A stretch of 64,000 nucleotides of DNA. Origin: an uncultured Draconibacterium sp. (GTDB taxonomy: Bacteria > Bacteroidota > Bacteroidia > Bacteroidales > Prolixibacteraceae). Below the pieces are notes generated by a model that was not told the DNA's origin, made no database searches, and worked only from the letters and a program-made list of their open reading frames with translations. The stretch lies in the NCBI RefSeq assembly GCF_963677575.1, contig NZ_OY782038.1:5167001-5231000 (forward strand). Reading direction: 5' to 3'. Shown in pieces: positions 34,990-43,503 of the stretch. The translations under genes and the position numbers were made by a program. Each line of letters starts with the position of its first letter. Position 1 is the first letter of the stretch.

Positions 34990-35577
34990 CTAAGCCTGTT
35001 CAAATTTTGCTATCTGCTCCTTCATTTCAACGAGGTAGTCGATATCATCCAATCCGTTTTGTAAACAGTGTTTTTTGTATGGATTGATCTCGAAATCAGT
35101 CGACTCACCAGTAGCTGTTATGGTGAATTTCTGATTTGGTAGATCGACTTCAAAAGTTGAATCTGCATCTTTTTCTATCTGAACAAAGATTTTCTCAAGG
35201 AACTCTGGTGAAACAACAACCGGTAATAGTCCGTTGTTCAAAGCATTTCCTTTAAAGATGTCGGCGAAAAAGCTTGAAACCACTACACGGAAACCATAAT
35301 CGTAGATGGCCCATGCGGCGTGTTCGCGGCTTGATCCGCTACCGAAGTTCTTTCCTCCTACAAGGATTTTACCTGAATATTTGCTGTTGTTTAACGGGAA
35401 ATCAGTTTTCGGACTTCCATCGTTTTCATACCGCCAGTCGCGGAAAAGGTTGTCGCCAAATCCTTTACGTTCCACTGCTTTCAGGAAACGTGCAGGAATA
35501 ATCTGGTCGGTATCTACATTTTCGAATGGCAGAGGTACTGCCGAAGTATTTATTATTGAAAATTTATCGTATGCCAT
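34990..35577 (-). CDS. leuD: 3-isopropylmalate dehydratase small subunit
   Basis: A 195-residue swivel domain of isopropylmalate isomerase, pairing with LeuC. Markers are the VDTDQIIPARFLK opening, GGKNFGSGSSREHAAWAIYDYGFRVV-like substrate loop and the FKGNALNNGLLPV stretch. Typical length. A small four-helix bundle gene lies between it and leuC (40-base gap here, 51 to leuC). Confidence 0.95.
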   Translation of the reverse strand: MAYDKFSIINTSAVPLPFENVDTDQIIPARFLKAVERKGFGDNLFRDWRYENDGSPKTDFPLNNSKYSGKILVGGKNFGSGSSREHAAWAIYDYGFRVVVSSFFADIFKGNALNNGLLPVVVSPEFLEKIFVQIEKDADSTFEVDLPNQKFTITATGESTDFEINPYKKHCLQNGLDDIDYLVEMKEQIAKFEQA

Positions 35578-35617
35578 TTTTTACAATATTTGAATGTTAG
35601 AATTTTGAATATTAGAG

Positions 35618-35989
35618 TTATCGGTTTTGAAGTGTCTGACGAGATTTGATGAGTATTGAAGCTATTTCATGAGCCTCCTGAATTATTTTTCCAGCAGTCT
35701 CTTTTATCGCTAATTTTTCATCAACAGCAAATTCTAACCAGAATTCACTTTCGTCGGCTTCTTCAATTGATATACTCAGTTTAGAAATAATCATTGGAAC
35801 AGTTTGCGCAACACAAGAGGCCCTGTAATTTGCCGCAACAGAAGTAGAACAGCGAATCAATTGTCCCCGAATGTGTTTTCCAAGCGTATTTTTAGGCAAA
35901 TCCAGAGAAAACTTAACACAATCGTGAGCAAAGTTCTTTGTTCGAAGCTTCATGTTCTCTTTAAATTCTGCCAAATTACTTGTCGACAT
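35618..35989 (-). CDS. Four-helix bundle protein (23S rRNA IVS-type, bS23 family)
   Basis: A 123-residue all-helical protein with the family landmarks LRTKNFAHDCVKFSLDLP, IRGQLIRCSTSVAANYRAS and ADESEFWLEF. The family was first seen in intervening sequences of 23S rRNA genes and in Bacteroidota is often inserted singly inside operons. It is free-standing here, flanked by drifting spacers (CATTCTAAATTCTCTATTCC type at 35990-36040). Its place between leuD and leuC has no obvious metabolic meaning; it may ride as an insertion. Function unknown. Confidence 0.88.
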   Translation of the reverse strand: MSTSNLAEFKENMKLRTKNFAHDCVKFSLDLPKNTLGKHIRGQLIRCSTSVAANYRASCVAQTVPMIISKLSISIEEADESEFWLEFAVDEKLAIKETAGKIIQEAHEIASILIKSRQTLQNR

Positions 35990-36040
35990 TTTCGTTACAA
36001 TTTGTGATTCTTCATTCTAAATTCTCTATTCCAATATTCC

Positions 36041-37444
36041 CTATTCCATCAAGTCTCTCGGGTCAGCAATTACACCAGATACTGCTGCTGCTGCTGCTGT
36101 AAGCGGGCTGGCCAACAATGTGCGGGCACCTGGTCCCTGGCGGCCTTCAAAGTTTCTGTTCGACGTTGAAACAGAATATTTACCCATCGGTATCTTATCG
36201 TCGTTCATAGCCAAACATGCTGAACATCCCGGTTGACGCAATTCAAAACCTGCTTCCTCCAAAATTGGAACAAGTCCTTCTGCTTCAATTTGGTTTTGCA
36301 CTGCTTTTGATCCCGGTACCAACCATGCAGTTACGTTATCCGCTTTCTTCTTTCCTTTTACAAAAGCAGCAAATTCGCGGAAGTCTTCAATTCTACCGTT
36401 TGTACAGCTTCCAAGGAACACAAAATCAACAGGTTTGCCTTTCATGGAATCACCTTCGTTGTATCCCATGTATTGCAACGATTTCTGATAAGTCGTTCTA
36501 TCTGTTCCTGATAGACCTTCTGACGTTGGAATAGTTTGCGAAACTCCAATTCCCATTCCTGGGTTTGTTCCGTAGGTGATCATCGGCTCGATATCAGCAG
36601 CATCAAAAGTATATTCAGTATCGAAAACTGCATCTTCGTCTGATTTTAGCTCTGCCCATTTTTCCATGGCTTTATCCCAATCTTCACCTTTTGGTGCAAA
36701 TTGACGGCCTTTTACGTAATTGAAAGTTGTTTCATCCGGAGCGATCATACCGCCACGTGCACCACTTTCAATACTTAGGTTACAAAGCGTCATACGGCCT
36801 TCCATTGTAAGGCTGGTGATTGCCGAACCTGCATATTCGATAAAGTGACCGGTACCACCACTGGTAGAAATTTTAGAAATGATGTACAATGCGATATCTT
36901 TTGCTGTTACACCTTTATCCAGAGTACCGTTAACGGTAATGCGCATTTTTTTCGGTTTCGGCTGCATAATACACTGGCTGGCCAAAACCATTTCCACCTC
37001 GCTGGTACCAATACCAAATGCAATGGCACCAAAAGCTCCGTGAGTAGAAGTGTGACTGTCGCCACAAACAATGGTCATTCCCGGTTGGGTTAAACCCATT
37101 TCGGGGCCGATAATGTGTACCACACCGTGTCCTTCTGTTCCTAAACCGTGGTAAACGATTCCGTTTTCATCGCAGTTCTTTTTCAGCATGTCAACCTGGT
37201 TGCGCGAAAGCTCGTCTTTAATCGACATGTGCTGGTTAATTGTTGGAACGTTATGGTCGGGAGTAGCTGTGGTCTGATCCGGACGATAAACTTTCAATCC
37301 GCGGTTTTTCAACCCTAAGAAGGCAACCGGACTCGTTACTTCGTGAATAAAGTGACGGTCGATATACAATACATTTGGGCCGCCTTCGACCTGTTTCACC
37401 ACGTGTGCATCCCAAATCTTATCAAATAATGTTTTTGCTGTCAT
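36041..37444 (-). CDS. leuC: 3-isopropylmalate dehydratase large subunit
   Basis: A 467-residue aconitase-superfamily protein that carries the [4Fe-4S] cluster isomerising 2- to 3-isopropylmalate. The cluster cysteines are in VFLGSCTNGR and GCSACLAMND (C-x-x-C). VCGDSHTSTHGAFGA is the diagnostic substrate loop. The ATG at 37444 (MTAKTLFDKIWDAHVV) is preferred over an in-frame ATG at 37474, because the former matches family N-termini. Separated from leuA by a 133-base spacer containing a palindromic repeat. Confidence 0.95.
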   Translation of the reverse strand: MTAKTLFDKIWDAHVVKQVEGGPNVLYIDRHFIHEVTSPVAFLGLKNRGLKVYRPDQTTATPDHNVPTINQHMSIKDELSRNQVDMLKKNCDENGIVYHGLGTEGHGVVHIIGPEMGLTQPGMTIVCGDSHTSTHGAFGAIAFGIGTSEVEMVLASQCIMQPKPKKMRITVNGTLDKGVTAKDIALYIISKISTSGGTGHFIEYAGSAITSLTMEGRMTLCNLSIESGARGGMIAPDETTFNYVKGRQFAPKGEDWDKAMEKWAELKSDEDAVFDTEYTFDAADIEPMITYGTNPGMGIGVSQTIPTSEGLSGTDRTTYQKSLQYMGYNEGDSMKGKPVDFVFLGSCTNGRIEDFREFAAFVKGKKKADNVTAWLVPGSKAVQNQIEAEGLVPILEEAGFELRQPGCSACLAMNDDKIPMGKYSVSTSNRNFEGRQGPGARTLLASPLTAAAAAVSGVIADPRDLME

Positions 37445-37519
37445 GATTTCTTTCCATCTATTATATGGATTCAATTTTTATTCTTTTTTAATCTCATCCC
37501 CCTGCTCCTTTGTCGCATT

Positions 37520-37535
37520 CCCCCTTCGAAGGGGG
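37520..37535. repeat. CCCCCTTCGAAGGGGG palindrome between leuA and leuC
   Basis: A perfect 16-bp palindrome followed by ATAAAGGGGGATGAA, so that the 5' ATTCCCCC arm also pairs with a second GGGGGAT. There is no T-run after it on the minus strand, so it should not end transcription, but it may stabilise the leuA part or pause polymerase. I have the impression that such CCCCCTTCGAAGGGGG blocks are common small repeats in Bacteroidota. Confidence 0.65.
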
Positions 37536-37577
37536 ATAAAGGGGGATGAATTGTCTACATCTTTTATCCTTATTTAA

Positions 37578-39083
37578 TTACACTGCTGCCGGCAATTTAT
37601 TAATGGCATCCAAAAAGGCCTCTACCGAAGCTGTAATAATATCGGTATGTGCACCAAATCCATGGTAGATCGAATCATCATATTCTACCTGCATATGAAC
37701 TTTTCCAATATCATCGCTTCCGCGTGTAATCGCCTGAACAAGGAATTCTTCAATGATTACCTGGCGATGAATGATCTTTTTAACCGCTTTAATAGCTGCG
37801 TCAACCGGACCATTTCCATCAGATGTGGCATCGAATTTCTCGCCTGAAATATTCAAAATAACCGTAGCCATTGGTTTTAAGCTCTTACCGGTAACCACTT
37901 GCAGGTATTCCAGTTTAATGCGGTGCTCTTTGCGAGTTGCATCGCCAACCAACAATGCGATATCGTCATCACGGATGTCTTTTTTCTTGTCGGCAAGATT
38001 CAGAAACTCTTCATAAACCTCGTCCAGTTTTTCTTTATCCAGCTCAAAGCCTAACATTTCCAAACGGTGTTTCAATGCGGCGCGGCCACTGCGGGCAGTC
38101 AATAAAATTGCCGATTCGTTGATGCCCACATCGGTTGGGTCCATAATCTCGTAGTTTTCGCGGTTTTTCAACACGCCATCCTGGTGAATTCCCGACGAGT
38201 GCGCGAAAGCATTACGTCCAACAACCGCTTTGTTTGGCTGAACCGGCATGTTCATTAAAGTTGAAACCAGGCGGCTTGTTCCAAAAATCTTCTTGGTATT
38301 TACACCGGTTTCAATTCCCAGTGATTTGTAATGCGTTTTCAATGTCATTACCACTTCTTCTAACGAAGTGTTACCGGCGCGTTCGCCAATACCGTTAATG
38401 GTAACTTCTGCCTGGCGGGCACCATTTAGGATTCCTGAAATAGTGTTAGCAGTTGCCATTCCCAAGTCGTTATGACAGTGGGTTGAGATAATAGCTTTAT
38501 GAATGTTTGGCACATTATCCATCAGGTATTTAATTTTTGCACCAAATTCGTGTGGCAATGTATAACCTGTAGTATCCGGAATGTTTACAACCGTAGCACC
38601 GGCTTTAATCACTGCCTCGATAACGCGGGCCAGGTACTCGTTCTCGGTACGGCCGGCATCCTCGGCATAAAACTCTACATCTTCAACGTATTTTTTAGCG
38701 TATTTCACTGCCTCAACACCACGCTCGATAATTGCATCGGGATTTGAGTTGAGTTTGTGGTAAATATGAAAATCTGATGTTCCGATACCAGTGTGGATAC
38801 GACCTTTTTTTGCGTATTTGAGTGATTCGGCTGCAACATCAATATCTTTTTGTACTGCGCGTGTTAAGGCTGTAATTGTTGGCCATGTAACCGCTTTCGA
38901 AATCTCTACTACCGATTCAAAATCGCCGGGGCTCGAAATAGGGAATCCTGCTTCAATTACATCAACTCCCAATTCTTGCAATGCTTTGGCAACTTCAATC
39001 TTTTCTACCGTGTTCAACTGACAACCGGGGACCTGTTCTCCGTCCCTCAAAGTTGTGTCGAAAATGTAAAGTCTGTCGCTCAT
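37578..39083 (-). CDS. leuA: 2-isopropylmalate synthase
   Basis: A 501-residue enzyme condensing acetyl-CoA with 2-oxoisovalerate, the committed step of leucine synthesis. Barrel motifs: FDTTLRDGEQVPG, the substrate region GIGTSDFHIYHKL, ISTHCHNDLGMATAN with metal-binding HxH, and GNTSLEEVVM. The C-terminal about 110 residues (LEYLQVVTGKSLKPMATV) are the leucine-sensing allosteric domain, so feedback control is expected as well as the attenuator upstream. Length agrees with family LeuA. First structural gene of the leu unit. Confidence 0.95.
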   Translation of the reverse strand: MSDRLYIFDTTLRDGEQVPGCQLNTVEKIEVAKALQELGVDVIEAGFPISSPGDFESVVEISKAVTWPTITALTRAVQKDIDVAAESLKYAKKGRIHTGIGTSDFHIYHKLNSNPDAIIERGVEAVKYAKKYVEDVEFYAEDAGRTENEYLARVIEAVIKAGATVVNIPDTTGYTLPHEFGAKIKYLMDNVPNIHKAIISTHCHNDLGMATANTISGILNGARQAEVTINGIGERAGNTSLEEVVMTLKTHYKSLGIETGVNTKKIFGTSRLVSTLMNMPVQPNKAVVGRNAFAHSSGIHQDGVLKNRENYEIMDPTDVGINESAILLTARSGRAALKHRLEMLGFELDKEKLDEVYEEFLNLADKKKDIRDDDIALLVGDATRKEHRIKLEYLQVVTGKSLKPMATVILNISGEKFDATSDGNGPVDAAIKAVKKIIHRQVIIEEFLVQAITRGSDDIGKVHMQVEYDDSIYHGFGAHTDIITASVEAFLDAINKLPAAV

Positions 39084-39137
39084 AATTTGTTGTCTATTTA
39101 TGTTATTTTTCTTTTAAGCTAAGTCCGTATCTATCAT

Positions 39138-39170
39138 GAAAAAAGCCATCCTCAATTTGAGAATGGCTTC
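39138..39170 (-). terminator. Attenuator terminator upstream of leuA
   Basis: On the minus strand AAGCCATTCTCAA / TTGAGGATGGCTT (one G-U pair) is followed by six T. It lies between the leader peptide stop (39204) and the leuA start (39083), so termination here prevents expression of all six leu genes. The 5' arm CCATTCTC is also the partner of an antiterminator. Confidence 0.88.
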
Positions 39171-39206
39171 TTTAATCCAATATCGTTAATCAACACACCA
39201 TTCTCA
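39159..39206 (-). promoter_or_regulatory. Antiterminator pairing that competes with the leu terminator
   Basis: GAGAATGG on the minus strand (39205-39198) begins inside the leader peptide TGA stop and is fully complementary to CCATTCTC (39166-39159), the 5' arm of the terminator. The extended pairing is 9 bp plus a G-U. A ribosome resting at the stop would cover GAGAATGG and allow termination; one stalled at upstream Ile/Leu codons would leave it free. This is a reading of the sequence with the classical attenuation model. Confidence 0.75.
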
Positions 39207-39275
39207 TTTCTTTCTTGTTAGAAGAAGAATACCAATAATGAGGCTAAGAATAGAAATGTTGATGTTTTTTGTCAT
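39204..39275 (-). CDS. Leucine/isoleucine-rich leader peptide of the leu operon
   Basis: A 23-codon frame, ATG at 39275 to TGA at 39204. Of 23 residues six are Ile and five Leu, concentrated in the run SILSLIIGILLL (codons att ctt agc ctc att att ggt att ctt ctt cta). It ends TRKK-stop directly at the antiterminator. The peptide itself has no expected function; its translation rate senses charged branched-chain tRNAs. No SD sequence is present, as usual in this phylum. Position, codons and the two alternative RNA structures together support it. Confidence 0.85.
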   Translation of the reverse strand: MTKNINISILSLIIGILLLTRKK

Positions 39276-39572
39276 TTGCTTATGATTTCCTGCAAATATG
39301 AAAATATTATTTTAAAATGAAAATGAAATGGCCTTTTTTTCTTAAAAAAAGAAGAATAATACTGAAATGTCTGATTTGCGTTAACATTGGAGTAACTTTG
39401 TTTAAGGCAAAAGGAAAAAGTATAAAGGCAAAAGTTGCTGTCATCTCGAACGCAGTGAGAGATCTGTTGCTGGAAACTGGATGCCGGATTTAGTGAACAG
39501 TCTCAGTTTTCAGTCTCAGTAATCAGGTTTAAGTATCCAACTATCAAATTCCCAGTGATCAGTGACAAATGT
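39276..39572. other. Region upstream of the leu leader; drifting spacer
   Basis: The first about 80 bases must carry the leu promoter on the minus strand; the reverse strand shows TTTTCATATTTGCAGG, which is near but not equal to TAnnTTTG. From about 39410 to 39560 the sequence is loosely repetitive (AAGGCAAAAG, CAGTCTCAGTTTTCAGTCTCAG, TCATCTCGAACGCAGTGAGAGATCT), a spacer type seen also at 49850-50090 and 59135-59260. No gene. Confidence 0.5.
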
Positions 39573-41156
39573 CTACTGCTCAGTTACAACTTCATCGTCA
39601 GGAGTAGCTTCTTTCTTCTCCGGTCGCCAGAAAATGTCGCTTTTAGACAGCGGCCGAAGTTTGATTTTCCACTCGAAACCGGGCAATGTTTTTTCGCCTT
39701 CATCAAGTTCTAGAATTGGTTTTAGCTGTCCTTCGGGTTGCTTTTGGAATGCAATAGCATCAATTTGTCCGTCTTTAAAACGAATACCAATATTGCTGCT
39801 TTCTGCTCTGTTTAGCCCAATAATGGCTTCTTTATCTCGCGCATAATACAGGGTTTGTCCGTTACCGTCTACATCAATATTTCGTAGTTTGCCGTTAACA
39901 ATGTAACCGGTCATATCCTTACCTTTAATTTGGTCGTAGCGCCCCGAGTCCTGCTTTGAAATGATAAAACTATTTTTCATCATATGCATTTCGTTGGGTG
40001 CTGTGGTATGTTGAATCATTTCGATGTAATCGGCACTCAACTGGTGCTGTTCGCTCCAGATTACCGGGTTGCTGTGCATTTGAACCAGCGAGTCTTTGGT
40101 GAAATACATCAGCGAGTCGCAGAGTCCCTGTATATCGGTTCTGAAAAAGCGTACGCCGTAGTAAGCCATCACAATATTTTCGCCATCAATAGTGTCAGGA
40201 ATACTTTTTAAGGTATCGGCATGAAGGAACAGACTGTCGACTTCGTTGTACGAAATAAAAACTGCCGAATCGGTGGCAACGGCTGTTTCATTTGCTTCGT
40301 TGTAAATTACTTTGTTTCCCTGAATAATGGTGCGATTTTCAAAGTCTTCGATGTGAACGTTTCCTTCGGCCTCACCGTCGCCATTTTCTTTGTTGTAGCG
40401 TATTTGTTTGGCTGTTAAAAGTTGCGTTTCGTTATACACGCGAGGCATTTCTTTCAGGTCGGCCTCGCCGGTTTGGGTATTGTACCAACCATCTTCGGCA
40501 TAAAGAGTATTAACCGAATCGCGAATGGTAGTTGGTCCCTTAAAAAAGATAACCTCGGTTTGCGTGTTATAGCGTAGGTCTTCACTGTTGATCGTATATT
40601 TATCAGAGTACGCAACAACGCTGTCGGTAAAATGTGCTTCGTTATAGTCGAGGTAATATTGCCCAACTTTGCTGGTAAGGGTGTTGGTGCTGTCAACAAT
40701 CTTCCCAAAACAATCGTAATAACCAACGTTCAGGTTCATATCGTAATCCAGCGTATCGGTGTAAAGCGTAACCTCGGTATTCACCAGTTTCACATTGTTT
40801 ATGGCCTGTGCAAAACTGCGGTCACCATCGTAATAAACTTTTCGTGCATACAAGTGAAGCGTGTCGCCCTGGTTAATGTGTACGCTGCCAAAAGCATCCA
40901 CCCGGTTTGATTGATCGTAAGTGTAGGCGCTGTCGCAATACAGCAGAATTCCCTCATGACGGATGATTACGTCGTCGATCAGACGTTGGGCATTGGCAAT
41001 ATTTGCAGTTTGAACCAAATCTCCTGCCTGCAAAATTTCCACGCGTTTCTTCTCCTGAGAGAATCCTTTTACATTAACAAGCAAAAGAATTAAAAGGGAA
41101 ATTGCCGGGGTAAATTTGCGCAATGTGGCGCTGCTATAAAAACGGTAAAAAGACAT
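39573..41156 (-). CDS. OstA-like (LptA/LptD N-terminal domain) exported protein
   Basis: A 527-residue protein with a signal peptide (about 15-33) and a long series of beta-jelly-roll repeats characteristic of OstA/LptA, for example LIDDVIIRHEGILLYCDSAYTYDQSNRVDAFGSVHINQGDT and repeated (Y)NTQTG / ALAYxD turns. In Bacteroidota such OstA-like proteins are believed to take part in lipopolysaccharide transport across the periplasm. It starts on the last base of the moxR stop (TAATG), so the two are coupled, and it is last in the guaB-PPIase-moxR unit. Confidence 0.85.
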   Translation of the reverse strand: MSFYRFYSSATLRKFTPAISLLILLLVNVKGFSQEKKRVEILQAGDLVQTANIANAQRLIDDVIIRHEGILLYCDSAYTYDQSNRVDAFGSVHINQGDTLHLYARKVYYDGDRSFAQAINNVKLVNTEVTLYTDTLDYDMNLNVGYYDCFGKIVDSTNTLTSKVGQYYLDYNEAHFTDSVVAYSDKYTINSEDLRYNTQTEVIFFKGPTTIRDSVNTLYAEDGWYNTQTGEADLKEMPRVYNETQLLTAKQIRYNKENGDGEAEGNVHIEDFENRTIIQGNKVIYNEANETAVATDSAVFISYNEVDSLFLHADTLKSIPDTIDGENIVMAYYGVRFFRTDIQGLCDSLMYFTKDSLVQMHSNPVIWSEQHQLSADYIEMIQHTTAPNEMHMMKNSFIISKQDSGRYDQIKGKDMTGYIVNGKLRNIDVDGNGQTLYYARDKEAIIGLNRAESSNIGIRFKDGQIDAIAFQKQPEGQLKPILELDEGEKTLPGFEWKIKLRPLSKSDIFWRPEKKEATPDDEVVTEQ

Positions 41157-42118
41157 TAAAGCAATTTGTCGATGATTTCGTCGATTGATATATTTTCAGC
41201 TTCGGCTTTGTAGTTTTTTATAATCCGGTGCCTCAGAATGGACGGAGCAACGGCTTTTACATCCTCAATGTCAGGCGAATATTTTCCATGCAAAGCAGCA
41301 TGTGTTTTTGCTCCTAATACCAGGTACTGCGATGCACGTGGCCCGGCTCCCCATTTCAGGTACTGATTACTAATTTCTGCTGCATTTTCATTCTCCGGAC
41401 GGGTTTTTGCCGCCAGTGTAACTGCATAACGTAACACATTATCATTCACCGGAATTTTACGAATCAGATCCTGAAAATAAAGAATTTCCTTACCTGAAAT
41501 AACCGGTTTAAACTCGGTGTTTTGTATGGTAGTTGTATTTTTTACGATGGTAATTTCGTCTTCCAGTTTTGGATAATCGAGCCACACCGAAAACATAAAA
41601 CGATCGAGTTGCGCCTCGGGCAGGGGATAGGTTCCTTCCTGCTCGATAGGGTTTTGTGTTGCCAGTACGAAAAACGGTTTATCCAGCTCAAAATGCTGTC
41701 CGGCGGCAGTAACCGATTGTTCCTGCATAGCTTCAAGCAGTGCCGATTGCGTTTTTGGTGGCGTACGGTTAATCTCGTCGGCCAGAATAATGTTGGCAAA
41801 CAATGGCCCGCGAATGAATTTAAAGTTACGTTCGTTGTCAAGAATTTCGGTACCAATAATATCCGATGGCATCAAATCGGGCGTAAACTGAATACGGTTG
41901 TAGTTTAGCCCCAATATTTTTGCAATGGTAGTAACCAGCAGTGTTTTTGCCAGTCCGGGAACACCGATGAGCAAAACATGACCGCGGCTAAACAGCGATA
42001 TCAGTACCTGTTCTATAATCTCATCCTGGCCATAGATTACAGCTGTAATTTCTTTTTTCAGGTCTTTAAACTTGGCCTGAAGTGCATCTAAGGCTTCAAC
42101 GTCGTTCTTAAAATTCAT
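41156..42118 (-). CDS. MoxR-family AAA+ ATPase
   Basis: A 320-residue ATPase. Walker A GVPGLAKT with Lys58, Walker B IILADEINRTPPKTQSALLEAMQE, sensor ATQNPIEQEGTYPLPEAQLDRF. MoxR proteins act as chaperones that activate or assemble metal- or envelope-related partners, often with DUF58 and VWA genes; none of those is adjacent here. The start MNFKNDVEALDAL at 42118 is chosen because the longer frame runs into the upstream PPIase gene. 19 bases after the SurA-like gene. Confidence 0.9.
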   Translation of the reverse strand: MNFKNDVEALDALQAKFKDLKKEITAVIYGQDEIIEQVLISLFSRGHVLLIGVPGLAKTLLVTTIAKILGLNYNRIQFTPDLMPSDIIGTEILDNERNFKFIRGPLFANIILADEINRTPPKTQSALLEAMQEQSVTAAGQHFELDKPFFVLATQNPIEQEGTYPLPEAQLDRFMFSVWLDYPKLEDEITIVKNTTTIQNTEFKPVISGKEILYFQDLIRKIPVNDNVLRYAVTLAAKTRPENENAAEISNQYLKWGAGPRASQYLVLGAKTHAALHGKYSPDIEDVKAVAPSILRHRIIKNYKAEAENISIDEIIDKLL

Positions 42119-42137
42119 AACAAAAATTCGCGGGTTA

Positions 42138-43481
42138 TTATTTAATCCAGTTGTCGAAATTAAAGTTACAGTTGGCGTAAGTTCTGTCGATACGGATGTA
42201 GGTTTGCGACTGGCGCTCGGCAATCCATTCTTCCAAAACCTGTTCTTTCTTTTTCGCCAGGTACAATTCGGCAAGCGTTTGGTAATCGTCTTGCAGGTTG
42301 GCTTTGTGCGAATCTATTTTCTTTAACAGCTTTATAACTTTATAAATCTGTTGCTGATTTTCCATATCAATGGTTTCAAACGGATCTGAAATCTCGTTGA
42401 TATTCATTTTGGTGATGATCTTACTCGCATCTGCATCAACTTCTTCTATCGAAAATTTCGACGACATGGTATTGATGTTAATCGCAATACCTCCGTTGTT
42501 ACGGGTGTTTTTATCGTACGAGAACATTTGAGCTGCCTGCTCGAACGCAATTTCATCTTTACGAATCAGGTTGGCCAAACTGTCGAGACGATTGTATGCT
42601 TCTTCTTTTGCTTCAACCGAAATTTTAGGTTTCATCAAAATGTGGCGGGTGTTTACTTTTCCGCCTTGTTTATCTACCAATTGAATAATGTGGTAACCAA
42701 ACGCACTTTTTACTACGTTCGACACTTTATCTCCTTTCAGGTTGAAAGCTGCTGATGCATAAGCAGGATCAAGTTGTGCACGACCTGAATAACCAATAAC
42801 ACCACCATCTTTTGCCGATGGACCTTCAGAGTAAATTACAGCCATTGCCGCAAAGTTCGAACCATTTTCGATACGTTTTTTTATCTCACGCAATTTTGCT
42901 TTTACCCGGTTTTCTTCTTCAAGATCAATCTGAGGTTGCACAGTAATTTGTGCATACTCGTATTGCGTTGGAATAGTTGGAATTTCATCGTTGTTCAGAT
43001 TACGATAGTTGTAACGTACTTCCGATGGTGTTACAGTTACATTTTCAACAATCTTCGAGCGCATTTGCTGACTTAACAATTGTTCGCGAATGGCTTCCTG
43101 CATGTCGGCCTTAATACTCGCAATCGGCTTGTTGAAATAGGCTTCAACAGCGCTTTCGGTACCAAAGTGTTGCAGGTACATTTGCAGCTGTGCATCCATT
43201 TGCTGGTTTACCTGGCTAGGTGTTACCGATATTAAGGTATCCAGTTCGGCTTCAGCAACAAGCAGTTTGTTGATCAAAAAATCTTCCAGTATCTCGCACT
43301 TCATATCTCCTTCGGAGGTAATTCCCTGTGCTTGCTGGTTAATGTTCATGTTTTCGATGTCCGATTTCAAAATAACGTTACCACCAACCACGGCTACAAT
43401 TTGGTCGATAACCTTATCCTGAGCATTTGCTGCAGTAAATACCGCAAGCATTAGCATCATAGTTACAAAAATTCTAGTCAT
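42138..43481 (-). CDS. SurA-like periplasmic peptidyl-prolyl isomerase/chaperone
   Basis: A 447-residue exported protein (signal peptide ending AANAQ). An N-terminal SurA-type helical chaperone region (about 22-170: DQIVAVVGGNVILKSDIE, FLINKLLVAEAE) is followed by two parvulin segments (about 170-270 with AVIYSEGPSAKDGGVIGY and GYHIIQLVDKQGG; about 280-385 with NTRHILMKPKIS). It would help outer-membrane proteins fold. Start at 43481 gives a regular signal peptide; the alternative ATG at 43511 overlaps the preceding gene. Third of three consecutive PPIase-like genes. Confidence 0.9.
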   Translation of the reverse strand: MTRIFVTMMLMLAVFTAANAQDKVIDQIVAVVGGNVILKSDIENMNINQQAQGITSEGDMKCEILEDFLINKLLVAEAELDTLISVTPSQVNQQMDAQLQMYLQHFGTESAVEAYFNKPIASIKADMQEAIREQLLSQQMRSKIVENVTVTPSEVRYNYRNLNNDEIPTIPTQYEYAQITVQPQIDLEEENRVKAKLREIKKRIENGSNFAAMAVIYSEGPSAKDGGVIGYSGRAQLDPAYASAAFNLKGDKVSNVVKSAFGYHIIQLVDKQGGKVNTRHILMKPKISVEAKEEAYNRLDSLANLIRKDEIAFEQAAQMFSYDKNTRNNGGIAININTMSSKFSIEEVDADASKIITKMNINEISDPFETIDMENQQQIYKVIKLLKKIDSHKANLQDDYQTLAELYLAKKKEQVLEEWIAERQSQTYIRIDRTYANCNFNFDNWIK

Positions 43482-43503
43482 CTTATTTTCATTAATTTGT
43501 TTC

